Shown in pieces: positions 49,886 through 59,363 of a stretch of 64,000 nucleotides of DNA (position 1 is its first letter; the number at the start of each line of letters is the position of its first letter). The position numbers and the translations under genes were made by a program. The stretch is taken from assembly GCF_015694735.1 (NCBI RefSeq), contig NZ_JADQDP010000001.1, forward strand, positions 1,240,001-1,304,000, given 5' to 3'. The notes beneath the pieces were generated by a model, which did not search any database, was not told the origin of the DNA, and saw only the letters and a list, made by a program, of their open reading frames with translations. This DNA comes from Hymenobacter properus. Its GTDB lineage: Bacteria; Bacteroidota; Bacteroidia; Cytophagales; Hymenobacteraceae.

Positions 49886-52702
49886 TCAGCGGCGGGCGGG
49901 GGCAAGCCCTGCCCCTACGTCCGTCAGTTTATAAACCTGTCCCCCTTTCGTGGCAAACCGCGTTTCCTTCCCGCCATACCGTACCACGCATTCCCGCCCG
50001 GCTTCCGACTTAATTTCTACTTCCGCCAACTTGCCCTGCGCCCACTTCATATCCACCACAAAGCCGCCGCGCGCCCGCAGGCCGCGCACGCTGCCGCTAG
50101 CCCAAGCAGTGGGCAAGGCGGGCAGGAGGTCCAATGCACCGGTCTGGCTTTGCAGGAGCATTTCGGCCATGCCCGCCGCCCCGCCGAAGTTGCCGTCAAT
50201 CTGGAATGGTGGGTGGGCGTCAAAAAGGTTTTTGTACACGCCGCCCTGCTCGGGCCCGGTGCCGTTTTCGGCCGGCGAGAGCAGGTTTTGGAGGATGCGC
50301 TGGGCGTGGTCGCCGTCACGGAAACGCGCCCAGAGGTTGACTTTCCAGGCCAGGCTCCAGCCGGTGCCGCCGTCGCCGCGCTGGGTGAGCGAGGTGCGGG
50401 CGGCCTGCAGCAGCTTGGGCTCGGCAGGGCTGATTTCGGAGCCCGGAAAGACGCCCCAGAGGTGCGACACGTGGCGATGCGTGTCGGTGGGGTCGTCCTT
50501 GTCTTCGAGCCACTCCTGCAGTTGGCCGTGCCGGCCGATTTGGTTCGGGGCCAGCTGGCCGGCTTTGGCGGTCAGCTCCTGCTGCAAATCGGCATCCACG
50601 CCCAGCACCTTGGCAGCGGCGCTGGTAGTGTTGAACAGCTCGCGGATAATCTGGTGGTCCATCGTTGGGCCAGCCACCAAGCCGCCGTGCTCGGGCGAGT
50701 TGGAAGGCGTGCTGATGAGCCAGCCGGTGCGTGGGTCCTTCACCAGAAAAGCGGCGTAGAACCGGGCGGCCTCTTTCAGCACGGGGTACTGCTGGCGCAG
50801 AAATTCCCGGTCCTGCGTGAACTGATAATGCTCCCAAACGGGCTGGCACAGCCAAGCTGCGCCCGTCACCCAGATGCCGTGGTTGGCCGCGTTGATGGGC
50901 GCGGTGCCGGCCCAAATGTCGGTATTGTGGTGCAGCACCCAGCCGGGGGCGTTGTAGTGGGCCTGGGCCGTGGCCCGGCCGGTTTGGGCGAGTTGGTTGA
51001 TGAAGCGGAACAGCGGCGGGGTGCAGGCCGACAGGTTCAGCACTTCAGCTGGCCAGTAGTTCATTTCCAGGTTGATGTTGGTGGTGTACTTGCTGCCCCA
51101 GGAGGGCGTCAGCGAGTCATTCCACAGGCCTTGCAGGTTGGCCGGCGGGCCACCGGCCCGCGAGGAAGAAATCAGCAGGTAGCGCCCGAATTGCAGGTAC
51201 AGCGCCAGTAGCGCGGGGTCGGCGGTGGGGGTGAACTGCTGAATGCGGGTGTCCGTCGGCAGCTGCTCGCTGGCAGTGTGGCCCAGGTCGAGGGCGAAGG
51301 GGTTAAAGAGCGTTTGATAGTCCCGAACGTGCTCGGCTTTTAAGTCTTCGTAGCTTCGTTTTGAGGCCTTTTCAAGCGCCTGTTTCGCCTGTTGCTCCGG
51401 TTGCCCCGACACATCCTGGTAGCTCTTGAAGGTGGTGGCGGCCGTCAGGAAAAGCGTAACGTCGTCGGCATTTTCAATCTGAATCTGGTTGTCCGTTACC
51501 GTGACTTTGCCGTGCTTGGCGGCCACCCGCAGGTAGCTCACGCCGCGGAGCACGCCGTCGCGCACCTGCACGGCCAGGGCCAGTGTGTGGTCGTCTACCC
51601 GATAGGTTTTGCGGTTGGCGTGGGCGCTGCCGAAGCGGGCCGTGAAAGTGAGTTTGCCTTTTGTGCCAGCCGTCAGGCGGCTAACCAAGGCTTGCTGCGG
51701 GGCACTGGCAAAGTATTCCCGCGTAAACGCCACTCCATTCTGCCGGTATTCCGTTCGCGCTACGGCTTGCGTGATTTCCAGCTCGCGGCGGTAGTCGCTG
51801 GCTTGGCCCAACGCCGGAAAGTCCAGCCACAAATCCCCAAACGGTTGGTACGAGGCCTGGTAGCTCGGGGCCAGCGGCGGGTTGGCGTCTTGCACCCAGT
51901 ATTGCCAATCAGAGCTCAGCGCCACGCCGGTTTCGGGCGCGGCATTCTCCGGATACACCACAAACACCGGTTGCTTTTCCTTCACCCCAATCAGTCCGCC
52001 CTTGTCGTAAAAATTCAGCACCTGAATGGCCACCTCGTTGCGGCCCGGCCGGAGCGCGGCGGCCGGCACCCGGTAGCGCCGCTTCTTGCTGATGCCCTCG
52101 TCGGTGCCCACCTGCTGGCCGTTCACGTAAGTTACGTCGGCATCGCGGATGCGGCCCAGACTCAGGGTGAGGTCTTTGCCGACCCAAGCGGCGGGCAGGT
52201 CGAAGGAGGTCCGAAACCACACCGCCCCGTCCAAACCGTCGAGGCCGGCGCTTTCCCAGCCATTGAGGGTAGGGATGGCGAGGGGCTTCCACCCCGGCTG
52301 GGCCAGGGCCTGTGCCACGCTCAGGGTGCGCAACTTTTGCAGCCAAGCGGCCTTTTCGGATTCGTAGGATTCCTCGTGGTCCTTCAGGCCCATGAAGTGC
52401 TGCTCGGCCAGCGCCTCGGCCTCAGCCTGCTTGCCCTCGGCCAATAGCTGGCGGATTTGGGGCAGGTACTGCGCGGCACCGGGCCGGGCGTAGGCACGCG
52501 GCCGGCCGGTCCAGAGCGTGGCCTCGTTGAACTGAATGTGCTCCTGCCCCACCCCGCCGAACACCATGCCGCCCAGTCGGCCATTGCCGAGGGGCAGCGC
52601 GTCGGTCCATTTGGCCGCAGGCTGGGCGTACCACAGCTTCAGCGGTTGCTGAGCGGCGGCGGGAAGGGTGAGGAGCAGGAGAAATAAAATGAGGCGCGGC
52701 AT
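49886..52702 (-). CDS. GH95 alpha-L-fucosidase or alpha-L-galactosidase with inserted jelly-roll, exported
   Basis: A 938-residue protein with a signal peptide ending LPAAAQ. The GH95 N-domain starts [20 protein letters not shown] and [12 protein letters not shown]. At about residue 100 it is interrupted by roughly 170 residues of a GH2-like jelly-roll ([48 protein letters not shown]), after which GH95 resumes ([11 protein letters not shown]). The (alpha/alpha)6 catalytic barrel contains [20 protein letters not shown] and [20 protein letters not shown], with the Asn and Asp positions of the family. It removes alpha-1,2-linked fucose or galactose; RG-II side chain A carries alpha-L-galactose. 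The gene is in one unit with GH28 and GH2. Confidence 0.9.
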   Translation of the reverse strand: MPRLILFLLLLTLPAAAQQPLKLWYAQPAAKWTDALPLGNGRLGGMVFGGVGQEHIQFNEATLWTGRPRAYARPGAAQYLPQIRQLLAEGKQAEAEALAEQHFMGLKDHEESYESEKAAWLQKLRTLSVAQALAQPGWKPLAIPTLNGWESAGLDGLDGAVWFRTSFDLPAAWVGKDLTLSLGRIRDADVTYVNGQQVGTDEGISKKRRYRVPAAALRPGRNEVAIQVLNFYDKGGLIGVKEKQPVFVVYPENAAPETGVALSSDWQYWVQDANPPLAPSYQASYQPFGDLWLDFPALGQASDYRRELEITQAVARTEYRQNGVAFTREYFASAPQQALVSRLTAGTKGKLTFTARFGSAHANRKTYRVDDHTLALAVQVRDGVLRGVSYLRVAAKHGKVTVTDNQIQIENADDVTLFLTAATTFKSYQDVSGQPEQQAKQALEKASKRSYEDLKAEHVRDYQTLFNPFALDLGHTASEQLPTDTRIQQFTPTADPALLALYLQFGRYLLISSSRAGGPPANLQGLWNDSLTPSWGSKYTTNINLEMNYWPAEVLNLSACTPPLFRFINQLAQTGRATAQAHYNAPGWVLHHNTDIWAGTAPINAANHGIWVTGAAWLCQPVWEHYQFTQDREFLRQQYPVLKEAARFYAAFLVKDPRTGWLISTPSNSPEHGGLVAGPTMDHQIIRELFNTTSAAAKVLGVDADLQQELTAKAGQLAPNQIGRHGQLQEWLEDKDDPTDTHRHVSHLWGVFPGSEISPAEPKLLQAARTSLTQRGDGGTGWSLAWKVNLWARFRDGDHAQRILQNLLSPAENGTGPEQGGVYKNLFDAHPPFQIDGNFGGAAGMAEMLLQSQTGALDLLPALPTAWASGSVRGLRARGGFVVDMKWAQGKLAEVEIKSEAGRECVVRYGGKETRFATKGGQVYKLTDVGAGLAPARR

Positions 52703-52712
52703 GGGTGGGAAG

Positions 52713-52793
52713 TGTAGCGTGGACTCTGTGAGTCCGCGCTTGGGCGAAAGGCTTATAGTTCCGGCAAGCGCGGACTCGCAGAGTCCACGCTAC
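52713..52793. repeat. Palindromic repeat, family C (copy C3)
   Basis: GTAGCGTGGACTCTGTGAGT and complement, loop of about 35 bp, between the GH95 and GH28 genes. Confidence 0.9.
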
Positions 52794-52797
52794 GGTG

Positions 52798-54351
52798 CTA
52801 TGGCCCAACCACTCGCTCCGTTACCGCTTCGTCTTGCGACACGGGCGCTTTCACGTACTTAAAATTGTTGTTTTGCAGCACAATGCTGCGGGTTTTGGCG
52901 CCTTTCAGCTTGAGGTAGGTTTCGGTACCCGCTGCTGGAAAGGAATTGTAGATGAAGGCATCCTGCACGTCGCCCAGCTCCACTTGCGGGGTGCCGGCCA
53001 GCGGGGTAGCGCTGCCCACGCCGTCGAGGCGCAGCAGCTGCACGCTTTCGGCGCGCACGGCGGGCCCAATGGTGGTATTCACCTGCACGTTGTGAAAGGC
53101 GATGTTGCGCGCTTCCCGAATGGTGAAGCCCTGCTTGGCATCCAGGTTCAGGTTGGAAAACGAGACGTTTTCGATAGGCATCTCACTCAGGCCATTCAGC
53201 AGGCCGGCCTGGTTGCCCTCGGCGGTGATGTTGCTGAAATGGATGTTGCGGAAGCGCGGCGTGCGCTCACTCACCGGCTCGGGCGTGGTTTTGGCGTACT
53301 GCATATCGAGCACAATCATCTGGTCGCGGATATTCTTCATCACGATGTTATCGACCCGAATGTCTTCCACCACGCCGCCGCGCCCGCGCACGGTTTTGAT
53401 GCGAATGCCCCGGTCAGTGCCGTCAAACACGCAGTTCGAAATCACGATTTTCTTTACCCCGCCCGACATCTCCGAGCCTATCACCACGCCGCCGTGCCCG
53501 CTGAGCATGGTGCAGTTGGTGATGGTGTAGTTTTCGGCCGGCACGTTCATCTTGCGGCCGGCCGCGTCCTTGCCCGATTTGATGGTGATGCAGTCGTCGC
53601 CCACGCTGATGTGGCAGTTGGAGATGTGCACGTAGCGGCACGACTCCGGGTTGATGCCGTCGGTGTTCGGCGACTTCGGGTTGTTAATCGTGACACCCGT
53701 CACAGTCACGTTCTCGCAGAACTCCGGGTTCACGGTCCAGAACGGCGAATTGCGGATGGTGATGCCCTCAATCAGCACGTTCTTGCAAAACATGGGCTGA
53801 ATGAAGGGTGGACGCAGAAACGCGCGGTCAATCACGCCGCCCTGCTCATCTGGCTTCAGGATGTTGGCGTTGAGGCGCTTGAATTCCTGCTGCCACTTCG
53901 AATCCTGGCTTTTGCGCGATTGCCCTTCGGCGTAGTCCCACCACTTTTTGCCCTGCCCGTCAATGATGCCCCGGCCCTTGATAGTGATGTTTTCGGCCTT
54001 ATAAGCATAGAACAGAGGGGAGAAGCTGGTCACGTCGATGCCCTCATACCGCGAGGGCACCATAGGCAGGTAGTCGTCGAAGTTGTCGCTGAAATAGAGG
54101 ATGGCGCCCGCGCCTACCTCAATGGTGATGTTGCTTTTGAGGTGAATGGGGCCGGTGCAGTAGCGACCGGCCGGGAAGTACACCGTGCCGCCACCCGCCT
54201 TGCTCGCCGCGTCAATGGCCTTGGCAATAGCGGCCGTGGACAGTTTCGTGCTGTCGTTTTTGGCGCCGTATTTCAGAACGTTGTAAAAGTCCTGGGCGCG
54301 GGCCGCCGAGAAGGTGAGAACCAGGAGAAAGGCGGAAAGGAAGCGTTTCAT
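52798..54351 (-). CDS. GH28 polygalacturonase, exported
   Basis: A 517-residue protein starting at 54351 (MKRFLSAFLLVLTFSAARAQ), with a signal peptide. The longer frame reads through repeat A7. A parallel beta-helix carries all GH28 active-site motifs in order: SPNTDGINPESC (NTD), VGDDCITIKSG (DD), SGHGGVVIGSEM (GHG) and RGIRIKTVRG (RIK). It hydrolyses alpha-1,4-galacturonan, in exo mode on oligogalacturonides or at the RG-II backbone. The N-terminal YNVLKYGAKNDSTKLSTAAI is the usual exo-polygalacturonase start. It belongs to the unit GH67-like, MGH1-like, GH28, GH95, GH2. Confidence 0.93.
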   Translation of the reverse strand: MKRFLSAFLLVLTFSAARAQDFYNVLKYGAKNDSTKLSTAAIAKAIDAASKAGGGTVYFPAGRYCTGPIHLKSNITIEVGAGAILYFSDNFDDYLPMVPSRYEGIDVTSFSPLFYAYKAENITIKGRGIIDGQGKKWWDYAEGQSRKSQDSKWQQEFKRLNANILKPDEQGGVIDRAFLRPPFIQPMFCKNVLIEGITIRNSPFWTVNPEFCENVTVTGVTINNPKSPNTDGINPESCRYVHISNCHISVGDDCITIKSGKDAAGRKMNVPAENYTITNCTMLSGHGGVVIGSEMSGGVKKIVISNCVFDGTDRGIRIKTVRGRGGVVEDIRVDNIVMKNIRDQMIVLDMQYAKTTPEPVSERTPRFRNIHFSNITAEGNQAGLLNGLSEMPIENVSFSNLNLDAKQGFTIREARNIAFHNVQVNTTIGPAVRAESVQLLRLDGVGSATPLAGTPQVELGDVQDAFIYNSFPAAGTETYLKLKGAKTRSIVLQNNNFKYVKAPVSQDEAVTERVVGP

Positions 54352-54363
54352 AGAATTTAATCT

Positions 54364-54447
54364 GTCATGCAGAGCGCAGCGAAGCATCTCGCATGTAGCA
54401 AGTATTTAGTTACCCCGAGCGAGATGCTTCGCTGCGCTGCGCATGAC
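54364..54447. repeat. Palindromic repeat, family A (copy A7)
   Basis: GTCATGCAGAGCGCAGCGAA arms; the right arm has a rearranged outer end (GCTGCGCATGAC). It lies between the GH28 and MGH1-like genes. Confidence 0.88.
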
Positions 54448-54453
54448 CAATTA

Positions 54454-55998
54454 TTAACCGGGTAGCTTAGCCGTCACCCGCTTCAATTCACTGGCACGAA
54501 CGATTTCCTTGCCATCGGCAAAAATGCGCAGGCCCTGGCCTTTGCCGTATTTCTGGCCGGTTTTATCCCAAATCACCGAAATCATGCGGCCGTGGTAGCG
54601 CACCTGGTCCAGGGCAAACCAATCCCACTTGCCAGCTGGCACCAGTGGCACCACCTCTACCACATTATCTGCCCGCGGCTTGAGGCCCACGAGACCGGTT
54701 ATCACCAAGTCGGCGAAGCCGGAGTGGTTGTAGTAGCTGCTGCGCGGGTTGTCGCCTTTCAGCCACTCGCCGTTCTTTTCGTCCTGGTATTCACCCAGGT
54801 AGGGCACGCCGTTTTTCTGGTGCGAGAGGGCGTATTTGTGCAGCTCGTCGTAGTACACCTGCGCGCTCATGCCGTCCTGATGCTTGTATTCGGTGAGCAG
54901 GTTGGCCAGGCCTTTAAGCGTTTGCGTGGTGGCGTAGGGCCACACCGCGCCGTCCCACTCGCAGCCGTGGCCCGAGCCGTGGGTGCGGAAACCAGGGGCA
55001 CGCCGCTCGGCCGTGGTCAGGCCCCAGGGTGCTTTGAAGCCCTGCTCGTCGGTGAGTTGCTCCCACTGCTTGGCATAAGTCGCCTTATCGGCCGGCAGCG
55101 AGAAGTACCAGGGAATGTAGCCCAGCTCCTCCCGCGCCTCGCAGAGGCCGCCCTTCTCGTACTGCACCTTGAAAAAGCTGGCTTTGGGGTCCCAAAGCAC
55201 CTTTTGCACATCGGCGCGGAGCTGTTTGGCTTTGGCCGTGTACTTGCGTTCGAGGCTGTCGACTTTAGTAAGTTTGTACATGGCGGCCAGTGCTTTAGCG
55301 TTGCCGTACATGTAACTATTGATGGTGGGGCGGACGTTCTTTTCCTTGCGCCCGCCGCTGATGGACTCCTCCATGGCATCACGCACGTCGTACTGCCAAA
55401 ACATCCCGTTGGGTAGCATCCGCTCCTTTTCCCACTGCCGGTAGTCGGCGTTGAGCGCGGGCAGCATTTCCTGCACAAACGCCTGGTTGTTATTCACCTG
55501 GTACAAGCCATACACCGCATCCTGCAGCCAGCTGCTGAAGCTGTGCAGCTTGGTGTTCACCTGTGGCTGCTTAGCCATCAGCCAGAAGCGCGTGTACTGG
55601 TCGATATACTGTGGGTCGTGCAGCCAGCGGCCTTCGTTGATATGGTGCCCCAGCGCGCTGCTGATAGTGTTATAGGGCCCGGCGTGCTTCATCGGCGTGA
55701 TGAACTCCGTGAACACATAGCCGTCAGGCGTCTGCTTGAGGTGCTTGCGGAAGGTCCACCAGCGGTAATAATATGTCTCCTGAATGGCCGAATCGGGGCA
55801 CTCGAACAGCGGCACCTCACGGGCCAGCCAGTCGGCCGCCTGTGCATTGGGCACGAAGTTGATGACGTCCTCCTTGTCCAGGGCATTGAAGCGGGCCACG
55901 CTGGCGCGCAGGTGCTCCGGCGTGAGCACGGGCTGCTGGGCGGCGGCCGGAACGGCGCTTAGCAGGCTGAGGGAAAGAAGCAGGCGGGTGGGTTTCAT
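54454..55998 (-). CDS. MGH1-like (alpha/alpha)6-barrel glycoside hydrolase, exported
   Basis: A 514-residue protein starting at 55998 (MKPTRLLLSLSLLSAVPAAA), with a signal peptide; the longer frame crosses repeat C4. Six helical hairpins of the GH63/MGH1-like class are suggested by ETYYYRWWTFRKHL, EFITPMKHAGPYNTISSALG, DAMEESISGGRK and GHGCEWDGAVWPYATTQTL, with acidic residues that could be the catalytic pair (in DAMEES and EWDGAVW). A short beta-sandwich ends the protein. Related Bacteroidota proteins are labelled mannosylglycerate-hydrolase-like or trehalase-like; in RG-II loci this fold includes arabinofuranosidases. No substrate is claimed. Confidence 0.75.
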   Translation of the reverse strand: MKPTRLLLSLSLLSAVPAAAQQPVLTPEHLRASVARFNALDKEDVINFVPNAQAADWLAREVPLFECPDSAIQETYYYRWWTFRKHLKQTPDGYVFTEFITPMKHAGPYNTISSALGHHINEGRWLHDPQYIDQYTRFWLMAKQPQVNTKLHSFSSWLQDAVYGLYQVNNNQAFVQEMLPALNADYRQWEKERMLPNGMFWQYDVRDAMEESISGGRKEKNVRPTINSYMYGNAKALAAMYKLTKVDSLERKYTAKAKQLRADVQKVLWDPKASFFKVQYEKGGLCEAREELGYIPWYFSLPADKATYAKQWEQLTDEQGFKAPWGLTTAERRAPGFRTHGSGHGCEWDGAVWPYATTQTLKGLANLLTEYKHQDGMSAQVYYDELHKYALSHQKNGVPYLGEYQDEKNGEWLKGDNPRSSYYNHSGFADLVITGLVGLKPRADNVVEVVPLVPAGKWDWFALDQVRYHGRMISVIWDKTGQKYGKGQGLRIFADGKEIVRASELKRVTAKLPG

Positions 55999-56007
55999 AG
56001 CAAGAAA

Positions 56008-56076
56008 GTAGCGTGGACTCTGCAAGTCCGCGTTAGTCAGGTTAAGAACGGCGCGGACGCGCAGAGTCCACGCTAC
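56008..56076. repeat. Palindromic repeat, family C (copy C4)
   Basis: GTAGCGTGGACTCTGCAAGT and complement (one mismatch), loop of about 20 bp, between the GH67-like and MGH1-like genes. Confidence 0.88.
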
Positions 56077-56080
56077 ATAT

Positions 56081-58918
56081 TTATTCAAACAACCAATCCA
56101 GTTCGCCCACCTTGCGCACCCCTTCGCCCAGTCCGGCATCGTAGGTGCGCAGCGGCTGGCTGCCATCAATAAAGCCCAGCACCACGCAGGCCCCACGGGC
56201 CAGATTCAGCGTGTGCGTACCGGCTTTAAAGGAATAGGCGTGCACGTTCACCGGCGGCAGTCCTTCGATGGCAAGGGCATTGGTAATCTTGCTATCGGCC
56301 TGGCCGTAGTCGTTGGCGCTGGCGTCAATTTCCAGGATGGGAATGGGCAAATAGCGCGGGCTTTTCTGGTTGAAGAACCCAACCAGCAGCCGCACCGGCT
56401 TGGTAGTAGTGAAGCGGATTTCGGTGCCATGTGCCACCTGCTGCGCCTTGCCGAAACGCAGCCCCTGCAGCTTCGCCAGTTCCGGCGCGAGGGCCGTGAT
56501 GCGCGCCGTGGTATCAGCAAAAACGGCCTGACCGCTGGCAATAGGGTAGGTATCGGATTTGCTCAGCAGCTTCACCGGGGCGTTGCGCAGCACCTCAATT
56601 TTGGGGGCGTCCACGTTGGTTTTAGCGGTTTTCAGCGAGTCGATGTGGTGCTGAAAAACGGCCAGCTCCTTTTGGTACACGGGCAGCATTTCCGCCCAGG
56701 TTTTGTAGGTACCGTCCACGCCGCGCATGGGGATTTTGCGCTGCGAAGTTTGCATGCTGTTGGCGTAGAGGTAGCTGTCCTTGGTGAGGTTCACCAGCTT
56801 CTGCCAGTGCGCTACGCTGCTTTGCAGCAGCGGCACTGCAGCCATCAGGTCCTGCACGTTGTGCGAGTACTTGTAGCGCAGCACCTGCAGGGCCGCGCGG
56901 GCCTTTTCGGCGTAGAAATTCGCCAGCTCATCCTGGCAGTACATGTCGTTTTTGACGCGGGCAAACTCGGCCTGATTTTGCTTGATAGCCGGTGCGGCGC
57001 GCTCGATGGCCGCAATGGCGGCTTTGCCATGCGCTACCACCTCATTGGCCACCTGCGGCGGGGTTTCGCCCACGTGCTTCTCTCCTTTCGCCTCCTTTTC
57101 AGCATACTCGATAATCATCTCGCCCTCCGGCGATTCCGACTCATACAACAGCGTAAACAAGCCGTAGCGCTTGGGGTCAATCAGCTGGTTCATCAACATG
57201 CCCAGCGTGAGCGTCTGCCGGTTGCCGTCGGTGATGCCGTAGCGGCGCAGCAGCTTGGGCTCGATTTCGCCAGCCTGCTCATAAGCCTCCAGAATGTGCT
57301 GGCCGGCCTGCTCGTCGCAGCCAAATTGGGCGGCCAGTTGCTGGCTCCAGTGCGCGACTTCGGCCGGGCGGGGGCGGTTGGCGCGCCAGGCGTAGCGGGC
57401 CCATTCGGCATACCACAGCCAGTCGCGGTCAACTTGTAGTTGGCGCCCGGCTACGTTGTCGGCCGTGTAGGGCCAGTCCCAGTAAGATGACTCAGGGTAG
57501 AGGTGCAAGCCGTTGGCACCGTAAATGTTATGCATGGCCTGCACCGATTTCTGAATAAAATCGGCCGAGCCGTAGCGGAACGGTTCCAGGTTGGCCAAAA
57601 TGTGCACGTTTTCGATGTGCACCGAGTTCATCCCGCTCAGCTTGCGGTGCAGTTCGGCCCAGGAACCGCGTGGGGTGTAAGTCGTCAGCGCCTCGCCGTT
57701 GAATTTGGCCTCGGTGTAGAGGTTTTTGTAGAGCGGCAGCGCTTCGGTTATCACACGGGGCGCGTCGGTGTCGTGGGCCCGCAGCACGATGGGCGGCTGC
57801 TCGGTAGTGCCCAGGGCTTTGAGGCCGTCTTGCACGCCGGGGATGATGGTTTTCGTGAACCAGTCCACGTCGTCCTGGCCGGCGCCTTCCATGGCCTCGC
57901 CCAGCGCCACCATCAGGCCCACGTTGGGGTATTTCTCCACGAAGGCGGCGATGGACTTGCGCGTATAGTCGGCAATGAGCGGCACAATAGGCCGGGCCCG
58001 GTCCTGGGTTTTAATCTTATAATGCTCGGCGAAGGGCTTGGAGACAATGATGTTGTAAAACATCTGAATCACCCAGATACCGCGCTTGTCGGCCTCCTGC
58101 GTCAGGAAGCGGTACATCTCCTCATTCTTCTTGAAGGTGGCATCGTCTACCTCCACCGCAAACGGGTAGTCCTTCAGCCGCACCAGCGAGGCGAAGGGGT
58201 GACCGTTCCACAGGTAGAGCGAGTTGTAGCGGTTGGCCGCCATCATGTCCAGATACTTAATCCAGAGCGCCTTGTCGTAGAGCCAGGGGAAGGTTTCGGG
58301 CGTGTAGGGATACTCATACACGTTGCGGCCGGGCAGGTAGGTGGGCTTCTGCACGCCGATGCAGGTGCCGCGCAGCACCATTTCGGGCTGGTCGGTGAGG
58401 TGAATGTTCTCGCCGATTTTGCCTTGTGCTTTCACCTGCTCAGCCAGCTCCAGGCATCCGTAGAGCGCCCCAGAATTATCGGCCCCGCTGATGAGCAGGT
58501 TGTCATCCTTGGCCGAAGAAATGGCGAAACCTTCCTTGCCGGGTGCCTTTTCAGCAGCGGTGTGAAAAGTGGTATTTGCCTGCTGCACCAAGGCATCGGC
58601 CGCGCGGCCCACTACAATCAGGCCTTTAACTTTGGGCAGTTTGTCGGCCTGTTGAATCTGAACCTGATAGCCAGCTTTTTTCAGTGCCGCAGCCAGTTGG
58701 TCCGCGCCGTATTGCAGGCGGGCGTGGGCCGTTTTGGGCAGGAGAATGGTGCGGGTCTGGGCGGCGGCAGGCCGTTCTACCGGGTTGGTGGCCTGGGCTA
58801 TCTGGCTAGGGCCCAGCAACAAACCAACCAGTAAGACAGCACTGCAAAAAAGCTGATTCCAGTACTTGCGGAGCACTGCTGATTGGCGGCAAGAAGAAGC
58901 GAAATGGACGAATGGCAT
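56081..58918 (-). CDS. GH67-N-like glycoside hydrolase (alpha-glucuronidase-like), exported
   Basis: A 945-residue protein starting at 58918 (MPFVHFASSC), with an uncleaved-looking basic start then a hydrophobic export segment (FCSAVLLVGLLLGPSQIAQA). The N-terminal domain (LQYGADQLAAALKKAGYQVQ, LIVVGRAADALV) is the GH20b/GH67 N-terminal fold. The TIM barrel begins NRYNSLYLWNGHPFASLVRL and holds acidic candidates in LGEAMEGAGQDDVDWF. The following helical domain and a C-terminal beta-sandwich complete it. It may remove a uronic acid (glucuronic or galacturonic) from pectin side chains. It heads the minus-strand unit that ends with GH2, and the motif at 59272 lies in its promoter region. Confidence 0.72.
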   Translation of the reverse strand: MPFVHFASSCRQSAVLRKYWNQLFCSAVLLVGLLLGPSQIAQATNPVERPAAAQTRTILLPKTAHARLQYGADQLAAALKKAGYQVQIQQADKLPKVKGLIVVGRAADALVQQANTTFHTAAEKAPGKEGFAISSAKDDNLLISGADNSGALYGCLELAEQVKAQGKIGENIHLTDQPEMVLRGTCIGVQKPTYLPGRNVYEYPYTPETFPWLYDKALWIKYLDMMAANRYNSLYLWNGHPFASLVRLKDYPFAVEVDDATFKKNEEMYRFLTQEADKRGIWVIQMFYNIIVSKPFAEHYKIKTQDRARPIVPLIADYTRKSIAAFVEKYPNVGLMVALGEAMEGAGQDDVDWFTKTIIPGVQDGLKALGTTEQPPIVLRAHDTDAPRVITEALPLYKNLYTEAKFNGEALTTYTPRGSWAELHRKLSGMNSVHIENVHILANLEPFRYGSADFIQKSVQAMHNIYGANGLHLYPESSYWDWPYTADNVAGRQLQVDRDWLWYAEWARYAWRANRPRPAEVAHWSQQLAAQFGCDEQAGQHILEAYEQAGEIEPKLLRRYGITDGNRQTLTLGMLMNQLIDPKRYGLFTLLYESESPEGEMIIEYAEKEAKGEKHVGETPPQVANEVVAHGKAAIAAIERAAPAIKQNQAEFARVKNDMYCQDELANFYAEKARAALQVLRYKYSHNVQDLMAAVPLLQSSVAHWQKLVNLTKDSYLYANSMQTSQRKIPMRGVDGTYKTWAEMLPVYQKELAVFQHHIDSLKTAKTNVDAPKIEVLRNAPVKLLSKSDTYPIASGQAVFADTTARITALAPELAKLQGLRFGKAQQVAHGTEIRFTTTKPVRLLVGFFNQKSPRYLPIPILEIDASANDYGQADSKITNALAIEGLPPVNVHAYSFKAGTHTLNLARGACVVLGFIDGSQPLRTYDAGLGEGVRKVGELDWLFE

Positions 58919-59363
58919 CAGGTCAAAATTATCGGGCGCCTGGGCTAATTCTGTGTACCATGTTCGCCGGCTCTTGTAGCATGTTGCCATCGCCAAAGCA
59001 GCCTTTACACAATCGATAAATCTGCTGCGTAAGCGGCTTTCGCCACGGCAGAAACTGGGCTTGGTGAGGCGTCACGAACGGCTGTTTCACAGGCAGACGC
59101 CAGCAATACCCTAGCACGCTCGAAGGCTTTCTCAGTAGCTAAAACCCTCTTCCTGTTGTTTTGAACTGAACAATGAATGCGCCTCGTTGACGATAAACAT
59201 ATCGAGCAGCAGCGTGCGGGTGAGTATTTACTTATCAACGCCAAACGCCCACCCGCCTTCTCTGGGCGAATGCTAACATCCTACACAGGGTCGAGAAAAT
59301 GGTATAGGTGCCGGCGGTTTTTACCCTGTTATTTCGCTTCATCCAAACTCCCCCACCCCGCTC
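58919..59363. promoter_or_regulatory. Divergent promoter region, GH67-like / PL1
   Basis: A 445-bp spacer between two divergent pectin units. Apart from the 12-bp motif at 59272 I see no gene; a 79-codon minus-strand frame (59005-59244) has no recognisable protein and no start support. There is no palindromic repeat here, unlike most spacers inside the units. Confidence 0.6.
59272..59283 (+). promoter_or_regulatory. Candidate operator, GCTAACATCCTA (plus strand), PL1 unit
   Basis: Identical to the GH78-unit copy and in the same orientation to its downstream gene, ending 81 bp before the PL1 start codon. Being in a divergent spacer it may also serve the GH67-like unit. Confidence 0.5.

Noticed and set aside
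59005..59244. 79-codon minus-strand frame in the divergent spacer
   Set aside because: No recognisable motif, no ribosome site, and it overlaps the likely promoter region.
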